NCBI GenBank assembly: GCA_005778405.1
Contig: SXOA01000077.1
Location: forward strand, 1-50,696
Direction: 5' to 3'
Length of the DNA: 50,696 nucleotides
Origin: Planctomycetaceae bacterium
GTDB lineage: Bacteria > Planctomycetota > Planctomycetia > Pirellulales > Pirellulaceae
Shown here: piece by piece, positions 28,249 through 36,649 of the stretch
How positions within the stretch are numbered: position 1 is the stretch's first letter
Layout: every line of letters begins with the position of its first letter
Program-made: the position numbers and the translations under genes
The notes under the pieces: generated by a model
Databases searched by the model: none
What the model was told of the DNA's origin: nothing
The model's input: only the letters and a program-made list of their open reading frames with translations

Positions 28249-30945
28249 ATGCTGCAAAATAAATTCTCGCGTGTTGAGGACGCTCCAAAGCACAGCCTGT
28301 AGCCCCTTCTCCGGTGATTCTGCCGCGCTCACGTGCGAGAGGCAAGTCTGTTTCTCGTTTTCATCCGGCAAGCGGCTGAGGGTGGACAGGTACAAGTCCT
28401 CAATCCGCTGGCCTGGGTCCGTGGTTTCTTTGACGAGGCGGGCGATACGGCCGCTGGGGTCGGCAATCTTCTGCCGCACGTGCGGGTGGTTGGCCAGGCT
28501 GAGGACTTGCAGCATCGACGGCTCGCTTTGCCGCTGGCAATCGCACTGCACTGCTGAATTCCGTTCGCTCCGCCCGAATTGCTCCAGCACGAAGGCCACA
28601 AACTCGTTTTTAGGCATATAAGGAATTTCGACCGCCCGCAGGCCGCTGGGCCACTGATAGTATTTCATATCCATGTCTTCGCGAGTGCCAGTGGTCTGAT
28701 CGAGTGCATCCAGCAGTACTTCTGCCGGCAAGCGGCGGTAATAGAAGTACGCGAAGTTTGAGCGGTCGATCTCGTTCAGCGGGCCAGCCTGGCTGCTTTG
28801 CTGATACGTGCGGCTGGAGAGGATGGTGCGGTGCAGCCATTTCAGGTCATAGCCGCCGGCGATGAACTTTTTGCAAAGCTCGTCGAGCAGAGCCGGATGC
28901 GAGACAGGATTGTGCGGCGATAAATCATCGGGCGGGTCGACCAAACCGCGACCAAAGTAATGGGCCCAGACGCGACTGACGATGGCGCGGGCGAAGAACG
29001 GGTTGTCCGGCTTCCTCATCCACTCGACCACCTTCTGCCGCGGGTCTTCGCCAGTGGCAATCGTGATGGGTGCGGTCTCTCCCGGCAAGCGATACTGTTC
29101 CAGCGACTGCGTTCCCAGCGGACTAGTGACGCTGGCGAAGCTCTTGGCCGCATGTTCGTCCGTCCGGATGAAAATCTCCGCGTGCAGAATACGCTTGGAG
29201 ACTTCCTCCCCCAGCATCCGTCCGCGGCGCTCCAGGTCCTGAATCTGCTTTTGCATCGCGTCGTTGTCGGCGATGGCTTTCTCATGCGTCGACAGCTCGG
29301 TCCTTTTGGCGGCGACGGATTCCCGCAGGGCCTTGAGCTTCTCTTCCATTCCGGCTGCTTCCTTTTGAAGCTGCTCATCCCGCTGAATTTCGTTCTTCAG
29401 ACGATTGGCATCTTGCTGAGATTTTTTGGCCGCCTCGGCGAGTTGCTTACCGGTTCCCTCTTTGAGCTTCTTGGCCTCTTCGTTCAGCTTCTTCCCTTCC
29501 CCCTCAAACTTCTTGAAGAGCGTCCCCTGCTCCGCGTACTTCTTTTCGTTGTCTCCCTCAAAGCCGACACGGCGGACTCGCATGAAGAAATTGGCCAGGC
29601 CGAGGAGATCCTCTTGCTGCCAGACGTCGTGTGGGTGGCGGTGGCACTGGGCACATTCCAGTCGCAGGCCGAGAAAGGCGTGGGCGATTTGCATCGCGCC
29701 GGGCACCCCGTTGGAATCTTTCCGTTGCCAGTAGATGTCGAGCGTCTTCCTCTGGGCATAAAGCGCCAAATCCCGCCGCGGCAGCCGGGCGCCTTCTTGC
29801 AAAGCGATGACTTCCGCGGACCATTCGTCGAGCGACCGGCCGTCGCGGCTGGTGGCGAGCAGAATGCGGGCGGCCAATTCGTCGTAGGGAGTGTTCTCCC
29901 GCAAGCGGGCCTTGATCCAGGCTTGAAACCGCGGGGCCTCATTCTGCTCTCCCAAGTCGTCGGCATAGACGCCGTAATCGTGAGCCTTCAGCAGGTCGCA
30001 GAATTTGAGCGTCCACAGATCTGCGTATCCGGTTTCATTTAGCAATTCATCGATCTTGAGCTGTCGTTTGTCGGGGCGAACATCCGCCAGGAATTCTCGG
30101 ACTTCATCCGGCGTCGGCAACAGGCCTGTCACATCCAGCCGCACACGGCGGAGGAACGTGGTATCGTCGGCCAAATCGGCAGCGGGGATTTTGAGCCGGC
30201 GGAGTTTGGCGAGGATGTGGTCGTCGATGAAGTTCTCGGACGCTTGCGATTGAACGACTTCGTCTCCTGGCCGAGTCACCAGTGCCATCACCATCACCGG
30301 CTCGTCGCGGAAGCGGACGGAAATCGCCACGTCGCCAACGCCGGCCGTAATTACTTTCCCTTGCAAATCAACGGTTGCAGTTCGCGGATCGAGCGACTTG
30401 TAAGCGCAAAGCCCGGTTACATCTTCCTTGGAACCGTCCACGAATTCCGCTTCGACCTTGAGTTGATAACTGCCGCCGGGAACCAGCAGTTGCTCACCCG
30501 GCGTTACGGTCAGTTTCTTGATCCGCGACGCTCCCACGTCGTCGAGCTTTGCGCCGACCGCCAACCAGCTCCGCAAAAGCTCATACTCGCGGCTGCCGGG
30601 CATTATCAGCCGGCCTCCGCCGTGGGGAACTTGCCCGCTGGCTTTGGCGAGCAGCAAGCTCCGCTCCGGCTCGACCAGATTCATCCGCCGCCCCGCCTGG
30701 TCCCTGCAAATCTGCTCCCAATCGAACTTTCCCTTCGCTCCAAACAGCGACAGCCGAAACCCATTCTTTCCCTGCACCGCTCCGTGACACGTCCCGCTAT
30801 TGCAGCCGACTCGCGAGAAAACCGCCTCGACATGGCGGCTAAACAGCGGCGAAGCAACGGCAGTTGTGTTTTGCTGCCCGGACACCGAAGTCACGGCCAG
30901 CAGAGACGAAGCAAGAGCAGCAAGTATCGGGCGGGTGATATTCAT
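28246..30945 (-). CDS. PSCyt1/DUF1549/DUF1553 cytochrome-like protein
   Basis: 899 residues. A signal peptide (1-23) suggests export. Residues 48-54 (CNSGTCH) form a C-x4-CH heme-type site in the PSCyt1 style, and a second CxxCH (CAQCHRHP) lies at about 440. Between them are an Ig-like stretch (VTPGEQLLVPGGSYQL) and DUF1549; residues about 480-600 form a coiled coil rich in Lys/Glu, followed by DUF1553 with WAHYFGRGLVDPPDDL and LSSRTYQQS. It is coupled with the DUF1501 gene. A possible promoter on the minus strand is listed separately. Electron transfer outside the cell is inferred; the substrate is unknown. Confidence 0.85.
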   Translation of the reverse strand: MNITRPILAALASSLLAVTSVSGQQNTTAVASPLFSRHVEAVFSRVGCNSGTCHGAVQGKNGFRLSLFGAKGKFDWEQICRDQAGRRMNLVEPERSLLLAKASGQVPHGGGRLIMPGSREYELLRSWLAVGAKLDDVGASRIKKLTVTPGEQLLVPGGSYQLKVEAEFVDGSKEDVTGLCAYKSLDPRTATVDLQGKVITAGVGDVAISVRFRDEPVMVMALVTRPGDEVVQSQASENFIDDHILAKLRRLKIPAADLADDTTFLRRVRLDVTGLLPTPDEVREFLADVRPDKRQLKIDELLNETGYADLWTLKFCDLLKAHDYGVYADDLGEQNEAPRFQAWIKARLRENTPYDELAARILLATSRDGRSLDEWSAEVIALQEGARLPRRDLALYAQRKTLDIYWQRKDSNGVPGAMQIAHAFLGLRLECAQCHRHPHDVWQQEDLLGLANFFMRVRRVGFEGDNEKKYAEQGTLFKKFEGEGKKLNEEAKKLKEGTGKQLAEAAKKSQQDANRLKNEIQRDEQLQKEAAGMEEKLKALRESVAAKRTELSTHEKAIADNDAMQKQIQDLERRGRMLGEEVSKRILHAEIFIRTDEHAAKSFASVTSPLGTQSLEQYRLPGETAPITIATGEDPRQKVVEWMRKPDNPFFARAIVSRVWAHYFGRGLVDPPDDLSPHNPVSHPALLDELCKKFIAGGYDLKWLHRTILSSRTYQQSSQAGPLNEIDRSNFAYFYYRRLPAEVLLDALDQTTGTREDMDMKYYQWPSGLRAVEIPYMPKNEFVAFVLEQFGRSERNSAVQCDCQRQSEPSMLQVLSLANHPHVRQKIADPSGRIARLVKETTDPGQRIEDLYLSTLSRLPDENEKQTCLSHVSAAESPEKGLQAVLWSVLNTREFILQH

Positions 30946-30977
30946 CGGCCTTCGGTCGCCTGGTGGGAACTTCCATC

Positions 30978-31006
30978 AACATACACTGATGTTTGGATAG
31001 GGACAA
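30978..31006 (-). promoter_or_regulatory. Possible promoter of the DUF1549/1553-DUF1501 pair
   Basis: Read on the minus strand: TTGTCC (31001-31006), a 17-base spacer and TATGTT (30978-30983), 33 bases before the start codon. AACAT/ATGTT inverted repeats overlap the -10. Weak by consensus. Confidence 0.35.
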
Positions 31007-31063
31007 CAAAATTGGAAATAAACCCTAACCCGAATGCGACATAGAGAGCGATAGATTCGTGGG

Positions 31064-31127
31064 GGACAGAATGATGAAAGCAGAAGCACGTCTTCCGTCC
31101 CATTATTCTGTCCACCATTATTCTGTC
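31064..31127. repeat. GACAGAATAATG repeat cluster
   Basis: GGACAGAATGATG (31064-31076) and two reverse-oriented copies of CATTATTCTGTC (31101-31112 and 31116-31127). The first and second make an imperfect palindrome. The TGA stop of the sterol desaturase gene (31126-31128) lies in the last copy. Confidence 0.8.
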
Positions 31128-31920
31128 ACCGAAAACCCCGAATCCGTTCCTCCCCCACCGCCTCCGCGAACCGCTCTTCATACCGCTGGTGGTTGGTCCC
31201 CAGCAGCCGGTCCCAGTAGTTGAAGTAGAGGCTGAAGTTGGCCCGGTTGGATTCGTGGTGCTGGGCGTGGTGGGTGGCCGTGTTGAGGATGCGCCCGCAC
31301 CAGGAGCGGACGAACCAGCGGGGGAAGAGCTCGTAGCCGCAGTGACCGAGGACGTTGAACGAGATTTGCCAGAGCATGAACATCGAGAACGCCAGGGGAT
31401 GGATGGGGAGCGAGAAGATGACCAGCGGGGCGATGCCGGCCTGCACGAACGCCTCCCAGGTGCTGAACGAGTACGCGGCCCACGGGGACGGGTTGGTGGA
31501 AAGGTGGTGCGTGTGGTGCATCACGCGGAACAGCCGTGGGTGATGCATCAGGCGGTGGGTCCAGTAGAAATAAGCGTCGTGAATCAGGACCGTGATTCCG
31601 ATGCTGAGGAAGAACCACGGCCAGCCGAGCCGCTCGATGCGAAAATACATCCGCGTCCAACCCGATGTGACCGCAAACACCATGAACCCGCCAACCAGGC
31701 CATACACAGCCAGGCTCCGGAGCGAATAGAGAAACTCCCAGCTCATCTGGCCGAAAGTCATCGGCTTATCACTGATGCGACGATTGGCGAGACTCTTCGC
31801 AAAGACCAGATGCAGCGCCAGCCACGCGAAGCCGGCAACCGTCAGATACCAGATGCCGCGCTCGATGGTCGCGCCGGGGATGGCGAGGAGGGCGTAGGTG
31901 AGGCGCTGAGAGAGGGACAT
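31126..31920 (-). CDS. Sterol desaturase / fatty acid hydroxylase superfamily protein
   Basis: 264 residues, about five membrane helices. His clusters for a di-iron site are complete: H114 (LIHDAYFYWTH), H122/H126/H127 (THRLMHH), H135-H139 (MHHTHH) and H217-H222 (THHAQHH). Members hydroxylate or desaturate lipids at the membrane. The start is the ATG at 31920. The lipid substrate is unknown; possible targets are sterols, hopanoids or fatty acyl chains. Gene order around it gives no clear operon. The stop codon falls inside a dispersed repeat, so the tail may have been replaced. Confidence 0.88.
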   Translation of the reverse strand: MSLSQRLTYALLAIPGATIERGIWYLTVAGFAWLALHLVFAKSLANRRISDKPMTFGQMSWEFLYSLRSLAVYGLVGGFMVFAVTSGWTRMYFRIERLGWPWFFLSIGITVLIHDAYFYWTHRLMHHPRLFRVMHHTHHLSTNPSPWAAYSFSTWEAFVQAGIAPLVIFSLPIHPLAFSMFMLWQISFNVLGHCGYELFPRWFVRSWCGRILNTATHHAQHHESNRANFSLYFNYWDRLLGTNHQRYEERFAEAVGEERIRGFR

Positions 31921-31993
31921 GCGGAGAAAGCCCGAATTCCGAATTCCGAATGACGAATGTCATTGTCGCCGATGGCGGGGGCGAGTCAACTCT

Positions 31994-32836
31994 TTACGCC
32001 GCGACGATGAGGCGGTGGGACGCGGGCGTTGTGATGCGCTCCAGTTCGGCGGCGAGATCGGCGAGGAGATAGGGCTTGGCGAGGATGGCGGCTGCGCCCG
32101 CCTGGGAGGCTTGTTCGATATCGCTTTGCCGCGGGCAATTGAGGAGCAGGAGTGCGGGTGGCTTGTGCAGTTGCTCTCGTAATTCGTTGAGGTGAGCAAG
32201 TTCAGTCGGCAAGTCGAGCGTGGCGTCGGCAATGACGGCGTCGACGCGCTGCACGGGTGGCGGAAGGTTCGGCAGCAGCCAGACGGCGTCTTGGCCGAAG
32301 GAGTGGCAAGCGGCGGCGAGGGCGTCAAACATCGAGCGCTGGGCGGCGGCGATGCCGATGAGCTGGCGTTGGGACTTGTTCGACGGCCTAACGTTCATCA
32401 GCCGGTCGATTTCCGTGGCGGTGCGGGGCTGCCAGGTTTCTAGTTCTCGCGGCAGGCGGGCTTGCCACTGGTGGGCGTAGATGCGGGTGACCCCCGGCCA
32501 AGGACGTCCCGAGCGGACTTCCCCTTCGCACCAACTGCCGAGCAGAGCGACGAGCCTGGCCAGCGGAGCGCGGCGGTGGACCGCTTCGACTTCCGCCGCG
32601 GAGAAGCGGCCGGGGCGGGACGCGACGAGGAGGATGAGGTCTGGGTCGGGCCGGGGCCCTCCGTCTTTGGCGGAACATTCGTTCTGTCTTGAGGAATCGT
32701 CGTCGCCAAAGACACCCGACCCCCTGGAGTCGCTCAACGGCAGACTCAGCCTTACCTCGCGCCTCAGATACGCCACTGCTGGCGCAAACTCCGCTCGCTG
32801 CCAATCACCCACCATCCAAACAAGGGGCCTCTTCAT
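31994..32836 (-). CDS. Hypothetical receiver-like protein with an in-frame palindromic insert
   Basis: 280 residues from the ATG at 32836 (MKRPLVWMVGDWQ); a start seven codons up is possible. The N-terminus looks like the first strand of a receiver-like fold (LVWMVGD), and the C-terminus has ALLLLNCPRQSDIEQASQAGAAAILAKPYLLADL, echoing the last strands and the Lys loop of a response regulator, but no clear phosphoacceptor. Residues about 38-62 are encoded by a 74-base palindromic element (32651-32724). It sits just upstream of the PtsN-like gene in reverse order. I do not recognise a family. Confidence 0.55.
   Translation of the reverse strand: MKRPLVWMVGDWQRAEFAPAVAYLRREVRLSLPLSDSRGSGVFGDDDSSRQNECSAKDGGPRPDPDLILLVASRPGRFSAAEVEAVHRRAPLARLVALLGSWCEGEVRSGRPWPGVTRIYAHQWQARLPRELETWQPRTATEIDRLMNVRPSNKSQRQLIGIAAAQRSMFDALAAACHSFGQDAVWLLPNLPPPVQRVDAVIADATLDLPTELAHLNELREQLHKPPALLLLNCPRQSDIEQASQAGAAAILAKPYLLADLAAELERITTPASHRLIVAA
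32651..32724 (-). repeat. 74-base palindromic element, copy A (inside a coding sequence)
   Basis: On the minus strand it begins GGGGGTCGGGTGTCTTTGGC and ends with 21 bases GCCAAAGAC... to ...CCCGG. GTCTTTGGC and GCCAAAGAC are inverted. Copy B at 32860-32933 has the same length, opposite orientation and the same ends (18 of 20 and 21 of 21 bases). The middle parts differ. Confidence 0.9.
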
Positions 32837-32859
32837 GCCTCCCCTCCAGTTCGCCATGA

Positions 32860-32933
32860 GGGGGTCGGGAGTCTGTGGCGGCTGTGTCTTGTCGTATTGT
32901 TAAGTCGGGGATGCCAAAGACGGAGGGCCCCGG
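32860..32933 (+). repeat. 74-base palindromic element, copy B (intergenic)
   Basis: Starts GGGGGTCGGGAGTCTGTGGC and ends with the same 21 bases as copy A. It lies between the receiver-like gene start (32836) and the PtsN-like gene stop (32943). Confidence 0.9.
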
Positions 32934-32942
32934 TGGGCTGCT

Positions 32943-33656
32943 TCATCCTCCCACCTCTTTCTCAAACCGCTCCAAGCAGTCCCTTGCAGCGCCGGCGTCG
33001 GTCGCGGCTCGCAGTGCCGGCAAGAAGCCCTCGGCCGTGATCAGCCGGCTAAGGCGGGCGAGGATGCGGAGATGGCTGGCGTCGTCAGTGGAACAGATCA
33101 GGAAGAAGACGTCGGTCAGGATGCCGTGGCTTTCGCCGAAGGGAAGTCCTTGATGGGTGATACCCAGCACTAAGAAAGGCTCCGCAAGGGTCTGCGGCAG
33201 TGGCCGCCGCGGATGCAGCAGGGCGACGCCGTTTTCCAAAGCTGTCGGATGCAGATTTTCCCGCTCCCGCACGGCAGCAGTCATTTTTTCGGCATCCCAA
33301 AGTAGGCCCGTTTCTGCAGCCAGTTCCACCATCGCGGTGATGACCGAACTTTTCGTCTTCGCCGCCAAGGGGGCGGCGATTCCTCCGTGAGGAATTAGCG
33401 CTGCAATACTTACGATGTCGCTAGCCTCATGCTGGCCGGCATGGCTGAGCACTTTTTCGACTTGGGCCAGATCTGCGTCATCCGCGGCCCCAATCCGCTC
33501 CTCCAGCCAGTGATGAATCTCGGCCTGGGGAAACTTCCAGGCTCCCCCCACCTTTCGCCCCGGCAGCGTCTGCCGCTCCGCCATCTTCTGCACCTGCGCG
33601 GGAGTGACGTGCAGATAGCGGGCGAGGGAATCGAGGTCGAAGTCGGCGGTGGCCAT
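32943..33656 (-). CDS. PtsN-like (EIIA-Ntr) protein with N-terminal DNA-binding domain
   Basis: 237 residues. Residues 1-52 form a MerR/excisionase-type helix-turn-helix (LARYLHVTPAQVQKMAERQTLPGRKVGGAWKFPQAEI). A short linker leads to a PTS EIIA type-2 domain (about 83-230) with the active-site block ALENGVALLHPR; H148 is the expected phosphorylated His. It lacks EIIB/EIIC, so it is a regulatory PTS protein. The fusion suggests phosphate-dependent DNA binding. No ptsP or ptsO is near. The start ATG at 33656 is set by the domain; the gene is near the receiver-like gene on the same strand. Confidence 0.82.
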   Translation of the reverse strand: MATADFDLDSLARYLHVTPAQVQKMAERQTLPGRKVGGAWKFPQAEIHHWLEERIGAADDADLAQVEKVLSHAGQHEASDIVSIAALIPHGGIAAPLAAKTKSSVITAMVELAAETGLLWDAEKMTAAVRERENLHPTALENGVALLHPRRPLPQTLAEPFLVLGITHQGLPFGESHGILTDVFFLICSTDDASHLRILARLSRLITAEGFLPALRAATDAGAARDCLERFEKEVGG

Positions 33657-33932
33657 GGGTGGATTGTAGCGGGGCGGCGGGCGTGGAAGAACGGCAAAGG
33701 GGGAGGGAGTCGGCGGCAGGCACTTGGAGAACCATGTGCCGGCGTCGGACTTGTACGGTGAGTATCAGATTCAGCCGGTTCAATTCACCCCGAAAAAACT
33801 TTGCGAAAAACGTTCTTAATCTCCGAGTGCCGTCGTTTCCGCTACAATACCCCTCATGAAGTACGTCTTGCGGAGCCGGATCAGGTAACCGAATTTCGAA
33901 CCGACACCAAACGCTCTGGCGCTGCGTCAACG

Positions 33933-34217
33933 ATGGCTTTCTGGTGCCTGGTGCCGGTCGTGATTTCGCTGTTGCTGGCAATCGTGGCAGTCAACCGAGC
34001 GAACTCGCAATTGGGTTTGGTTGCGGCAATTCTATTTCTCGGTTCGATGGCACTGGGGCTGACGGTGTACCTGGTCCGATTCTTTCACTATCGGTGTCCG
34101 GTGTGTAAGCAGATTCTACGTTCGCCCACCACAAGCAAGGTCGGTACTGTCGCCTACTTGTGCCCCTCGTGTGACATCATGTGGGACATCGGAATCATCG
34201 ACACCCATTTGGATTAA
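33933..34217 (+). CDS. Small zinc-ribbon membrane protein
   Basis: 94 residues from the ATG at 33933 (MAFWCLVPVVISLLL); the frame is open further back, but TACAAT at 33843-33848 (in a GCTACAAT context) looks like a -10 element, which would exclude a start at 33801. Two helices lie at about 4-22 and 27-48, followed by a ribbon with CPVCK (about 56) and CPSCD (about 78). The family is unknown. Confidence 0.6.
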   Translation: MAFWCLVPVVISLLLAIVAVNRANSQLGLVAAILFLGSMALGLTVYLVRFFHYRCPVCKQILRSPTTSKVGTVAYLCPSCDIMWDIGIIDTHLD

Positions 34218-34251
34218 GAAATGGGCAGCAACAAATCTGGATTCATGTCCC

Positions 34252-34280
34252 TTGACTAAAAATAAACAAACGTATACTAT
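34252..34280 (+). promoter_or_regulatory. AT-rich promoter-like sequence with nearby decayed coding traces
   Basis: TTGACT (34252-34257) with TATACT 15 bases on (34273-34278) or TACTAT 17 bases on (34275-34280). A GGAGG follows at 34287-34291, then a short ORF at 34297 that ends after eight codons. Between 34380 and 34500 one frame reads LGLRESRLRQEDLAELL, like an Xre-type helix-turn-helix core. It could be the remains of a small regulatory gene. The rest of 34218-34524 holds nothing else recognised. Confidence 0.4.
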
Positions 34281-34524
34281 TCTTTTGGAGGTCGGTATGC
34301 GCGCTGACTGCCCAACGTGACGTCGATCATTTCCAGGGTCGGGGCGGAAAAGGGAGTTTGAAAAGAGCTTATAATCCGTCCGTCAGCGGGTGAATCAAAA
34401 AGTGCCATTTTGGGACTGCGTGAATCAAGGTTACGGCAAGAGGATTTGGCGGAGTTGTTGGTTGGCAAACGAGTTGCAGTGATTCATAATGACGTAAGTA
34501 TCTCGTGAACAGGTAGTCAAAAAC

Positions 34525-36519
34525 ATGAATCAAGTATCCCCCGGTCGAGGTATGATCAGGGCTTATAACCTCGGACTGTTTCGCGGCCCATTTTGGCCGT
34601 CGCTGGCGCTGGTGTGCCTGGCTCTGGCAGCGCCTCTAGCCCGGGCCGACGTGGGCGATCCCCAAGTGTCCACCAACCATCCTTGGTATCCGGGGGAACT
34701 CGCCTGCTCCACGTTTGAGCGGCTGCAGGAGACGCAAGCTCGAGTTTATGAGCTGGTCATTGGGGCCAGGCCGAAGAATGACCAAGAGAAGGCGCTGGCG
34801 GCGTGGCTGTGGCGGAATGCGCATTACGCTCATGGGGAGGAAGGTGCAGAGGATCTGTGGGGGCAAGGATTCACGAAGGGGATGGACCTGCGGACGCGCG
34901 AATATTGGACCGGGATGTTCGCCCACGGATTTGGCCTCTGCGGCACCACCCATTCCCAATGGACTGCCGAGATGGAGGCATTATTCGGCCACAACCGGGG
35001 CCGCGGCGTTGGAGTAACCGGGCACAATTCGTTCGAGGTCTTTTTGACAGGTGGCGCATACGGCAAAGGAAAGTGGTGCTTGCTGGACCATGACATTTCC
35101 ACCGTCATTTTCGATGCCAAAGGGGATTCGCTGCTCTCGCTGGCCGAGGTGCAAAAGGACTGGAAGCGACTGACCAGCCGCGACTATCTGCCGCAAAAAC
35201 AGCACGGCTGGCTGGTCTGCGGGCTGCATCCGGGGGACGGCGCGTCTTACGACAGCTACCAGGTGGCAGAGTACCTTTCCGGCTACAGTGGCCCGCCGCC
35301 GATGGTGCATCTCCGCCGCGGCGAACGGCTCCGCCGCTTTTCTCAGCCAGGGCTCGATGACGGCAAGACGTTCGTTTTCTGGGGCCGCAATTACAACACC
35401 GACGGAGTCCCTGGTCCGGAACGAAGCCAGACCTGGGTCAACCAACCGGAAAAGATGCAAGGCTCGAAAGATGGAACCGGCTACAAAGCGGGGCAAGCGC
35501 GGTACGCCAACGCGGTCTACTCCTACCAGCCAAACTTCAAAGACGGCACTTACCGCGAAGGAGTGATTTCCGAGGACGACAAGCACGTGACGTTCGAGTT
35601 CTATACTCCGTACATCATTGGCTCGACCCCCGCAAACGACCAGCCCTGGGGAGTTTACGACTCCGGAGGCAAGAATGGACTGGTAGTTTCTGGAGAAGCC
35701 GACTGCACCGTGGCAGTCTCTGTGGACCAAGGAGCGAACTGGCATAATGGCGGCAAACTGAAGAATGAAGTGGACTTAACGGATATGGTCAAAGGGAGGC
35801 GGCAGTACTTTCTGCGCCTAAGCACGAGCGCCAAGGCGCTTGAAGAGGCCAATCTCTCGATACGAACCGTCTGCCAGTGCAACGCAACCATCCTGCCCCG
35901 GCTCAAGGACGGTGGCACAGAAATCCGCTTCGCGGCATCGAACCAGGCGATAGTTTCGGCAGGTCCCAATCTGCCGCAGGCACAGGCACATGTGGTGGAG
36001 GGGAAATTCGATTCGCCGCGCGTGACGCTGGAGCTCAAAACGCCCCGCGGCGAAGAAGCGATCATGCTCTATGCCGCGGCTCACATGCAGTCGAGTAATC
36101 CCCCCAGTCCCGATGTTAAATACGACATAGAGTTCTCGCTCGACGGCGGCAAATCCTGGCGGAGTGTTGTGAAGGATTGGCAAATCACGCGTCGCGGCGA
36201 TGAGCCGGCGGATTTCTGGTCGCAGAGCTTTTGTTGGGGCTCGGCCAGGTTGCCACAACCAGGTGACAAGCCAGTGCGGGTTCGCTTTCGCAATGATGGC
36301 GGCAAGAACGTTGCCCGAGCCGAAGCTCACTTGGTTTACCGCACCGAGCGGCGCGACTCGACGCGAGTCACCTTCCTGTGGAAAGACGATGACGGCGAAC
36401 ATGCCGATCGACGCACTTTCGAAGCAGCAGACATGGACCGTGACGTGGTTTGGCAGATTGCCACCGGCAAGGGCGTTGTCACCAAATGGGTCGAACTTGA
36501 GCCCCTCAGACCCCAATAG
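34525..36519 (+). CDS. Secreted transglutaminase-like protein
   Basis: 664 residues; an ATG nine codons downstream is also possible. A signal peptide (about 10-41, cut near ARA) is followed by a domain with a transglutaminase-like triad: C139 (GFGLCGTTH), H167 (TGHNSFEVF) and D188 or D190 (WCLLDHD). The order and spacing match the papain-like fold. The C-terminal 400 residues are beta-rich, Ig- or jelly-roll-like, with DIEFSLDGGKSW near 545. Its substrate and any crosslinking role are unknown; a protease-type activity is also possible. It is followed by a hairpin at 36570-36602. Confidence 0.75.
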   Translation: MNQVSPGRGMIRAYNLGLFRGPFWPSLALVCLALAAPLARADVGDPQVSTNHPWYPGELACSTFERLQETQARVYELVIGARPKNDQEKALAAWLWRNAHYAHGEEGAEDLWGQGFTKGMDLRTREYWTGMFAHGFGLCGTTHSQWTAEMEALFGHNRGRGVGVTGHNSFEVFLTGGAYGKGKWCLLDHDISTVIFDAKGDSLLSLAEVQKDWKRLTSRDYLPQKQHGWLVCGLHPGDGASYDSYQVAEYLSGYSGPPPMVHLRRGERLRRFSQPGLDDGKTFVFWGRNYNTDGVPGPERSQTWVNQPEKMQGSKDGTGYKAGQARYANAVYSYQPNFKDGTYREGVISEDDKHVTFEFYTPYIIGSTPANDQPWGVYDSGGKNGLVVSGEADCTVAVSVDQGANWHNGGKLKNEVDLTDMVKGRRQYFLRLSTSAKALEEANLSIRTVCQCNATILPRLKDGGTEIRFAASNQAIVSAGPNLPQAQAHVVEGKFDSPRVTLELKTPRGEEAIMLYAAAHMQSSNPPSPDVKYDIEFSLDGGKSWRSVVKDWQITRRGDEPADFWSQSFCWGSARLPQPGDKPVRVRFRNDGGKNVARAEAHLVYRTERRDSTRVTFLWKDDDGEHADRRTFEAADMDRDVVWQIATGKGVVTKWVELEPLRPQ

Positions 36520-36569
36520 GTGTCCAACTCCCCCTCGGATTGCCCATTTTTGCAAATTCCAAAGGGCGT

Positions 36570-36602
36570 GCCGCAAGTTACTTCCCAGTAACGACTTGCG
36601 GC
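36570..36602 (+). terminator. Hairpin after the transglutaminase-like gene
   Basis: GCCGCAAGT (36570-36578) pairs with ACTTGCGGC (36594-36602), with an inner TACT/AGTA pairing and a three-base bulge. There is no T run right after, so termination is possible but not certain. It lies 50 bases past the stop. Confidence 0.5.
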
Positions 36603-36615
36603 GTGTTAACTAATC

Positions 36616-36643
36616 TTGACGCGCTCCCACATGCCGCTATAAT
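36616..36643 (+). promoter_or_regulatory. Near-consensus promoter upstream of the response regulator
   Basis: TTGACG (36616-36621), 16-base spacer, TATAAT (36638-36643). It points at the response-regulator gene, whose ATG is 225 bases downstream, giving a leader of about 218 bases. It is the best sigma-70-type promoter in the window. Confidence 0.75.
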
Positions 36644-36649
36644 GCCCCC

